Assembly (NCBI GenBank): GCA_038503075.1
Contig: JBCAML010000008.1
Span: 1,302,001 to 1,366,000, forward strand
Length of the DNA stretch: 64,000 nt
Reading direction: 5' to 3'
From: Gyromitra esculenta
Taxonomy: Eukaryota > Ascomycota > Pezizomycetes > Pezizales > Discinaceae
Part shown: positions 58,040 to 64,000 of the stretch, piece by piece
How positions within the stretch are numbered: the stretch's first letter is position 1
Layout of the letters: every line of letters begins with the position of its first letter
Position numbers and translations under genes: made by a program
Notes under the pieces: generated by a model
Seen by the model: only the letters and a program-made list of their open reading frames with translations
The model's database searches: none
What the model was told of the DNA's origin: nothing

Positions 58040-58611
58040 TGGGGGGATTTGTCGGCGGAGGGGAGGTGGTTTGGGGGGAGATGAGTTGAGGGTTTCGTTT
58101 GGTGGGGGGAGAAAATGCACTGGGGCTGGAATGCCGGAGAGCGGTTGGCAGCGAATGGAAGCGTTCTATGGGGAATTTTCCCGCATTGAGACAGGATATG
58201 CGCGGGAGCAGAGCAGCAACCATCACTCGCGGGTGTTGACTACATGTGCGTGTGGGACGCGGCCGGTCCCTGCTTGGCTCTGCCGGGGGCTTCAGCCAGG
58301 CCCGGGAAACAATTGTATTAGACAGAGCAGAGCAGAGGGAATTCGAGAGGAAGCAGCATAGAACGGAGGGGAAAGAGGAAAAGAGAAAAGGGAGAGGAGA
58401 AAAGAGATAAAATAAAAATAAAATAAAATAAAAGAACGCTCCTCCTCCCTCCCACAGCGACAGCCACCGCTAGCCACCGCCAACCGCGTCTCCCTCAACT
58501 TTTCACTCCAGCAAGGAAGAGCGACACTCCCACGAATGACTCAGTTCCACTCGCCCCCTCCATAACAGCGACTGACCGGCTTCCATTCTCGCCCAGCGGA
58601 CAGGTAATGGG
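58040..58611. promoter_or_regulatory. Divergent promoter between QCR2 and RPC82
   Basis: 572 bases separate the two start codons. The QCR2-proximal part is GC-rich. The middle holds a purine-rich block (58360-58435: GGAAAAGAGAAAAGG-like, then AAAATAAAATAAAA repeats). The RPC82-proximal part is C-rich. This arrangement suggests two opposing promoters around a nucleosome-poor A-rich core, an inference from composition only. Confidence 0.5.
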
Positions 58612-60965
58612 ATGTCGCAGGTAGATATCCCAATTGCTTCTCATCTCTACTGCAGACGGGCCTCAGCTAACCAGCTTCTCCCCGCCAGCAACACGCAGCA
58701 GAACTCTGTGCACTTCTGGTGAACGACATCTACGGCGAAGTCTCGTCTGTCAGTTGTCCCCCCATCCCAGCGCTCACTCGTCCGTCCGTTCTCTGACTCC
58801 ATCCACCAGAAAGTCGTCTCTATCCTCCTCAGACTCGGCCGTCTGCCCATCTCGCAGATCTGCCACCATATCAAACTCAACCAGAAGATTGTTAAACAAA
58901 CCCTCGTCGTGCTGGTCCAACAGCACCTCGTTACCCACTACACCCATGTCGAGAACCACAGGGACGTTGTCTACTATGACTGCGAATGGATGCAAGTCTA
59001 CGAGCTACTGCACGCTGGGAGAATCATTCGCGCCATGGAAACCCGATTCGGGAATGATGTAATTCCTCGCTCTACCATTTCTCCCGTATCTTTGCTTCAT
59101 TTGCTTTATTTTCAATTCAATTCGCCAATTCGTTCAACTTGGGATCTTCAATCGCTCTTCCCGCTACCTTTTCTTCGGCCAAACCCAACTAACACCTTCA
59201 GGGCGCCCTCGTCATAAGCAACATGCTCCAACTCGGCCACGCTAAAGTCTCCGATTTCCTATCCGCCTACGGTACATCCACCAAATCCAAACCCAGGTCC
59301 AACGGGACCGCAATCGCCGCCCCCATCGAACCCGACCCAATCTCCTCCATCGAATCCCTCAAATCCGTCATGGCCGAAATGCTCAAATGCCGCTTCCTGA
59401 TCCCCGTACAAGACTACCACATGCACCCGCGCACCGATACCATCAACGCCATGCGCAGCCAGCTAACCTTGCAGCTACGCGGCAGCTTCCAGGTAGAGAC
59501 GAAGCTAGCGAAGGAGGTGGATCGCCAGATGAAGATTAAGTTGGCGGATATGGCGGACGGTGATACGTCCGAGAATGCCGGAATGAAGCGGAAGGCTGTA
59601 CCGACACTGAAGGGGAGGGCGAAGAAGCGGCAGAAGGTGTCTGTATACGACGAAGAGCAGGAAGAGGATGAATGGGAGATTGATGTAGGATTCTTTCGCA
59701 TTTGGTTCAATCACAGCCCAACCACTAATATTGCATATTGCAGGAAGAAATCGTTCTCCGTGTAAATCATGAGAAATTCCTGGTTCTCTTCCGGAATCAG
59801 GAACTCATCTCGGTGGCCGAGAAACGGCTCGGGAAAACTACCGCTCAGGTATATGCTCAATTCCTTGCTCGGATAGAACCTAAATACCTCCGCTGCAATC
59901 CCATTGATAAGAATGATGGAGAAAGTGGCGACTCTGGGAAAAGTAACCCTATCCGACCCTCCGCTATCCATTACTCAAGCTAACACCCCTAGAAATTAAA
60001 CTCTCCGCGCTCGAACTCTTCAAAAACTTCGATCCTACTATCGAGCTAGAAAATACGATATCCCTTCCCCCAAAAGAATCAACCAAAGGTCGCAAACGCG
60101 GCTATGAGTCCGACTCCGACTCCCCCAAAACTAATGGAAAGAAAAAACTCAACGGAAAGCGAAAGCACGACACCGATGACGAAGACGAAGACGAAGACGA
60201 GGAGGACGAGGAGGACGAATGGGCCAACGATGAAGACCACGACGACGCAGACCCCGAAGCCTCACGCAAAAAGAAACGCATGTCGATGATTAAGCAGCAT
60301 CTAGAGCTTCTTGCTGAAGATAGTTTCAAGTTCCTACGACTGGAGAGCAATCGCGGTATGGGGGAGTGGAGCGTCAATTATAAAGAGCTTGGAAAGCTCA
60401 TGAGGCAGATGGAGATAGAGAAAGTGGTTGAGGAGCGATTCGGCAGTATGGGGACTAGGCTATTGAGGATTATCAAAGAGAAGGGAAGGATCGATGAGAA
60501 GCAGGTTCGTCCGCCGCTATTCTTTGCCATACGAAAAAAAAACTCCCCTACTAATAAATACAGATCGCGACCATAGCCCTCTTAAAGCAAAAAGAGATCC
60601 GTGCAACTTTATCTGGCCTTCATGAAGCAGGCCACCTCTCACTACAGGAGGTGCCTAAAACTGCAACACCGCAGGTCAGCCGAATGTTTTTTCTCTGGTT
60701 CTATGACGCAGACCGCGCGTGCGCGGCCCTGATTGGCGATATCTATAAGGCCATGTCGCGTTGTCTCCAGCGCACCGACACGGAGCGCGAGAAAAGGAAG
60801 AGTCTACTCGAGAAGTGGGAGCGTACGGATGTGCAAGCGAATATGGAGGAGTATTTGACGAAGGGGGAGAAGAGGGAGCTGGAGATTTGGGGGGCGAGGG
60901 AGGAGAAGTTGTGGGCAGCGGTCATGAGGTTGGATCGGATGGTATTGATTATGAGAGATTTTTAG
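58612..60965 (+). CDS. RPC82: DNA-directed RNA polymerase III subunit RPC82 (RPC3)
   Basis: Seven exons: 58612-58620, 58689-58748, 58810-59058, 59202-59684, 59744-59942, 59993-60504, 60564-60965; 637 aa. It is a Pol III-specific subunit of the RPC82/34/31 trimer used in promoter opening, with tandem winged helices. Landmarks are QHAAELCALLVNDIYGEVSS, QICHHIKLNQKIVKQTLVVL, VQQHLVTHYTHVENHRDVVY, GALVISNMLQLGHAKVSDFL, CRFLIPVQDYHMHPRTDTI, and near the C-terminus SRMFFLWFYDADRACAALIG. The first coding exon is only 9 nt (Met-Ser-Gln), supported by the CTAAC branch site and the family start. A disordered acidic insert (DEDEDEDEEDEEDEWANDED, about residues 385-405) interrupts the middle. All junctions keep frame and introns are 50-143 nt. 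A (GT)n run of about 29 nt follows the stop. Confidence 0.95.
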
Positions 60966-61818
60966 GGAGAGAGTAATGGAGGTTGCGGTTGTATGTTAGC
61001 TCTTTTTTGTGTGTGTGTGTGTGTGTGTTTGTGTGTGGAGGAGCGGCGTCCCTTGAAAGCGACTTAGATGGGGGTTGAGTTTTTGTTTTTTTTTCTCGCT
61101 GCAGTGCTGGAGGGGTGTGGTGTACGATTTAGTGTGTACTTTATCATAAATATTAAGATCTCTTAAAGTGAAATAAATGGTTTGAGAACGGGTATTCGAT
61201 TTGTGGAGTTTGGCGCGGAATGGGGTCTGCTGGGTGTTGGAGAGGCCTTTGCTTTAAATACGAGCCTTCGGGACAGAAATATATTTCCGCATGAAGACGT
61301 GTGAGGTACGAACCTTCGTGCCAGGTACCGGAGGCTGGACGCGAGACAGATGCGAACGTGCTATCAACCATTAGAGAATCAAGTAATTGATCCTATTCAT
61401 ACCGACTGTTTCAGCGCAGATTCGCCGCCATAACCTACGGGTTGCGTGCGAGTATGAAGAGCTATTATTATTTCAGCGCAGACGTGGTGGAGCTCCGAGT
61501 GATAGTATATGATTTTTGACTGGGAGCTCGTTTTTACCTGTGCCAAATCAAGTCTTATCGCGATGCGGTATCTGAGGGACGCTTTAGATTGCGGATATAG
61601 ACTCTTTGGGCGCTACGGGTTCGAAGTTACATGCTTTTATATGTATTGCAGCTAACCAGCCCAATACGCATAGAATTCGATTACCTCACCCACTACAGCA
61701 GCCAGCAAGAACGACAAACGACAAACGACAAACGACAAACACCGAGATATCAGAAAACGAAACTACAAACGACATCCCTCACCCCACCCCCCCACCTCTT
61801 CAACTGAAAAAACAGAAA
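60966..61818. other. Intergenic region with GT microsatellite and ACAAACG repeats
   Basis: 853 bases. A (GT)n tract lies at about 61008-61037, probably in the RPC82 3' untranslated region. Tandem heptamers (ACAAACG, about four copies) lie at about 61709-61740 in the leader of the next gene. No additional gene is seen. Confidence 0.5.
61008..61037 (+). repeat. (GT)n microsatellite
   Basis: About 14 GT units with one interruption (GTTTGT) lie just downstream of the RPC82 stop codon, likely in the 3' untranslated region. Confidence 0.85.
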
Positions 61819-62309
61819 ATGAATGCTTCGGTAAGTTTGACCCATCCATCCCAATTCCATGCTCCAATTCCTTACAGTCCCTACAGTCCACCGGCCGCAC
61901 ACACACGCCTCTCAAAAAAGACGAACAAGACTACACCGCGTGGCGCATCCAAGCCGAAACAGAAGTAAGCGTGATCAGAAACCAAGGACTCGCAGCCGGC
62001 GATATGGCGCTGGAAGCCGGAGACACATCGCTGAAGCTCCGCGCCATGGCCCTGCAGGACAGGTATCTAATGACCGAGATCCGAGACACCGCGGTAAAGC
62101 TGAGACGCGAAGCACTAGATCGTAGTGATCCGGTGCTGGATAGTCCGGTGGTGGAACATAAGCTTGGGGAGCTAGAGAGCGCGTGTTTGGAGCTCGAGGC
62201 GAGGAGCAGAGAGTGGGATGTTACGAGGGTTATGTGGCAGGATAAAAGGGCGGAGTGTGAGCAGATTGTGGCGGAGTTGGTAAAGGTTATTGATTCTAGT
62301 GGTTTTTGA
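61819..62309 (+). CDS. Short helical protein of unknown function (tandem gene A)
   Basis: Two exons, 61819-61830 and 61878-62309; 147 aa. The first coding exon is only four codons (MNAS) before a GTAAGT donor; the 47-nt intron ends TTACAG. The protein is nearly all helical and charged, with heptad-like segments (DYTAWRIQAETEVSVIRNQ, SLKLRAMALQDRYLMTEI, HKLGELESACLELEARSREW) that predict coiled coils. No signal peptide, membrane segment or catalytic motif is seen, and I do not recognise the family. It is followed 487 bp downstream by another gene of the same size and design. An alternative acceptor 9 nt further (61886) would remove three residues. Confidence 0.65.
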
Positions 62310-62796
62310 TGGTGATGTGGGCTTTTTTTTTTGGGTGGGGGGGGGGAGCTTTTGGGCTTTTGGATTAGTTACTACTTTAATGTGTTTGGAAATGAGATCT
62401 CTCTACTTGCTAGAAGTTAAAGGTTGGCCTGAGATACAGGACTGATGCGAACTACTCGCAGAAAAGAATCGTAGATTGCGTAATAATAATGTGACTGTTT
62501 AGTGCTATCTCCGATACCTCTTGGGTGGCGAGAAGGGGTTCTAATCGGTAAGGCTTTAGGGATCTACTTGATCCTGCTTCGAAATCTATGATACAGACGT
62601 ATTTCCTCATATTAGTTCAAGTAGCGCTCTTTGTATGTACGTGGTAACTTTATATGGTGGAGTTAATGTAATGGACACAACCCGGATAAAGTGTTTGAAA
62701 TATTAATCTGAGAACAAGGTCCTTACAGCCCAACACCTCCAGCCGTCAAGAAATAGCCTCACTAACACCAGCACCAACACCAACACCAACACAAAA
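62310..62796. other. Spacer between the two small genes
   Basis: 487 bases. A T/G homopolymer stretch follows the first gene's stop. The leader of the next gene carries ACCAACACCAACACC-type trinucleotide-like repeats at about 62766-62790. No gene is seen. Confidence 0.4.
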
Positions 62797-63311
62797 ATGA
62801 GTGATAGCAAACCCAGAGATAGTAGATTGGATTTCCCTGTATGTTACTCTCTCTCCTTGACACTATTTCTACAGGGCCTCAATAATTGATTGCAAATACC
62901 AAGTTTCCAACATACGCCAACCCATACCCTGCGCGTGACGCATTCCCCACACCTGGTACTCCACAAAGAAACTCGGGGAATTTAGCACAAGCGGTCAGAG
63001 AGTTGGAATGGGAGATTTCCTTTGTGAAGAAGCAGATTGCATTGGCGAAGGCCGAGGTTGTCTCCATGAAGCAGAGGGTTTCGTCTCTGAATGAGGACAA
63101 TACCTTTCATGGGGAAAATTTGCTGACCCCAGACAATCACACCGCCGACAAAGACAAATTCGAAGAAGCACAGAAGGAAATCATGCTAAAGGCAGGTCTA
63201 CGTGTTAGAGCCAGGTTGTTCAAGGTGTTTGACGCTGCAGTCGAGAGGTTAGAAGCAGGTGTGCAGATTTGGAGTTTAAAATCGCGAGAATTAAAGAGGA
63301 GACCCGTTTAA
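62797..63311 (+). CDS. Short helical protein of unknown function (tandem gene B)
   Basis: Two exons, 62797-62838 and 62904-63311; 149 aa. The first exon encodes MSDSKPRDSRLDFP before a GTATGT donor. The acceptor chosen (CCAAG at 62903) is the one that keeps frame; the stronger-looking ACAG at 62874 would lead to an early stop, so the junction is tentative. The body starts with a Pro-rich stretch (FPTYANPYPARDAFPTPGTP), then a helical coiled-coil segment (LAQAVRELEWEISFVKKQIA, SMKQRVSSLNED), a linker, and a basic helical end (LRVRARLFKVFDAAVERLEA). No known family was recognised. Size, exon design and helical nature parallel the preceding gene, though sequence similarity is weak. Confidence 0.6.
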
Positions 63312-64000
63312 GACATTTGTTGAAATGGTAACTACATACTTGGCTTGTAGCTAAGTATCCGAATAAGCCAAATTGAATGATTCTCTTGGGGTATAAGTTG
63401 ATTCTAGATAAGATTCAGCTATATCGCCAAACGTGAGTCTCTAGAGTACGTGTCTTTAGATTGTGATCAAAAACTCGGTGCGAATACCTAAGCCTGAATT
63501 TAAGAACATGTTTAATACTTAATATTTTTTAAACTCGTTATTAGTACTATTAATGCTGTCAGTGTGCTGTCGGTCTAGCTAGACAGCGGATGGACAAATA
63601 ACTCACCTCTCCTCCTGGTGGGATCCCGCGAAATTGCCTTTCCCAACTATAGACGCACGGAAAGTGCACCAAAGGCTATATCCATCAAGATCAATCGCGC
63701 TCAAATCCAAGAAGCTTATATAAAACCCCAATGGAAAGTTTATAGAACCTTTGTACATGTGTATCATGTCTTCGCCCGTCGAATAAGCCAAGGTCTATAA
63801 AACCCCTAAGACAAATGAAAGCTCGCATATGGGCATATCTAAGATTTCCTGTGATAAGAGGTGAGTTATGAAGGCGAGTAGTATTTGCTTTTTTGGGTAG
63901 GGGAAAGGGACGCCCAGAATTGCGGGAATGCCGTTTGCTATGAGGGGTAGAATGTGCTTTGTGTTTGTGGTTGGTTTTGTGTTGCTTATTTTTTAGGAGA
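63312..64000. other. Window end, no gene recognised
   Basis: 689 bases with the 3' region of tandem gene B and AT-rich DNA. Frames on both strands at about 63603-63800 overlap each other and show no family. A gene could start beyond the edge. Confidence 0.35.

Noticed and set aside
57940..58361. Plus-strand frames of up to 138 codons antisense to the QCR2 first exon and promoter
   Set aside because: GC-rich antisense of a real exon; Gly/Ala/Arg composition typical of shadows.
61610..61640. GGTTCGAA-like sequence that could be a tRNA T-arm (also near 42099)
   Set aside because: No matching acceptor stem, anticodon arm or D-arm could be built at either site.
1..64000. Possible secondary-metabolite or defence gene cluster
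   Set aside because: No polyketide synthase, NRPS, terpene cyclase, HET/NLR or cluster regulator was recognised; the genes are mostly unrelated housekeeping functions.
1..64000. CRISPR array or prokaryotic origin
   Set aside because: Spliceosomal introns are present throughout, and no regularly spaced direct repeats were seen.

Overview
This window is nuclear DNA of a filamentous ascomycete fungus (Pezizomycotina). The evidence is many short introns (about 47 to 300 nt) with GTRNGT-like donors and CTAAC/CTGAT-type branch sites, standard-code genes typical of filamentous fungi (PMT2-class O-mannosyltransferase, fungal-type core protein 2 of complex III, ABP2-family ARS-binding protein, cytosolic carnitine acyltransferase), and gene islands separated by AT-rich intergenic DNA with small terminal-inverted-repeat elements. 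I cannot place it to genus by eye. All gene models were assembled by hand from reading frames and splice signals; exon joins are in each entry.

Layout. 0-6 kb, plus strand: mitochondrial phosphatidylserine decarboxylase, a conserved protein of unknown function with a mitochondrial-type N-terminus, and an F-box-like/ankyrin protein. 6.5-24 kb, all minus strand: MOB1 kinase activator, the large decapping scaffold EDC4/Ge-1, a WLM-family metalloprotease, an 11-exon SPATA20/YyaL-type thioredoxin-domain protein, and a peroxisomal adenine nucleotide carrier. 24.8-38 kb, plus strand: an MFS transporter, a secreted CAP/PR-1 protein with an 18-bp coding minisatellite, and a carnitine acyltransferase. 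38-44 kb, minus strand: a secreted S41-family peptidase and a small basic protein. 44.9-55 kb, plus strand: an F-box-like Cys-rich protein, an ABP2-family protein and Pmt2. 56.4-58 kb: complex III core protein 2 (minus), divergent from the RNA polymerase III subunit RPC82 (plus, 58.6-61 kb). 61.8-63.3 kb: two consecutive short genes of unknown function with tiny first coding exons.

The genes are mostly unrelated housekeeping functions. There is no secondary-metabolite cluster, CRISPR array, rRNA or convincing tRNA. Loose themes are mRNA decay (EDC4), lipid, peroxisome and mitochondrial metabolism (PSD, nucleotide carrier, carnitine acyltransferase, QCR2) and the secretory pathway (PMT2, CAP protein, S41 peptidase).

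The intergenic tracts at 13-15.5, 20-22.5, 26.8-30.8, 31.8-35, 40.7-43.4 and 45.8-48.9 kb hold what is least explained. There are four MITE-like elements with long terminal inverted repeats flanked by TA (one pogo/Tc1-like), several perfect hairpins, gene-like relics that still carry splice sites, and an apparent strong excess of the palindrome TACATGTA, always outside genes. The most striking coding feature is an 8-nt microexon that splits the CHWC motif of the SPATA20-like protein.
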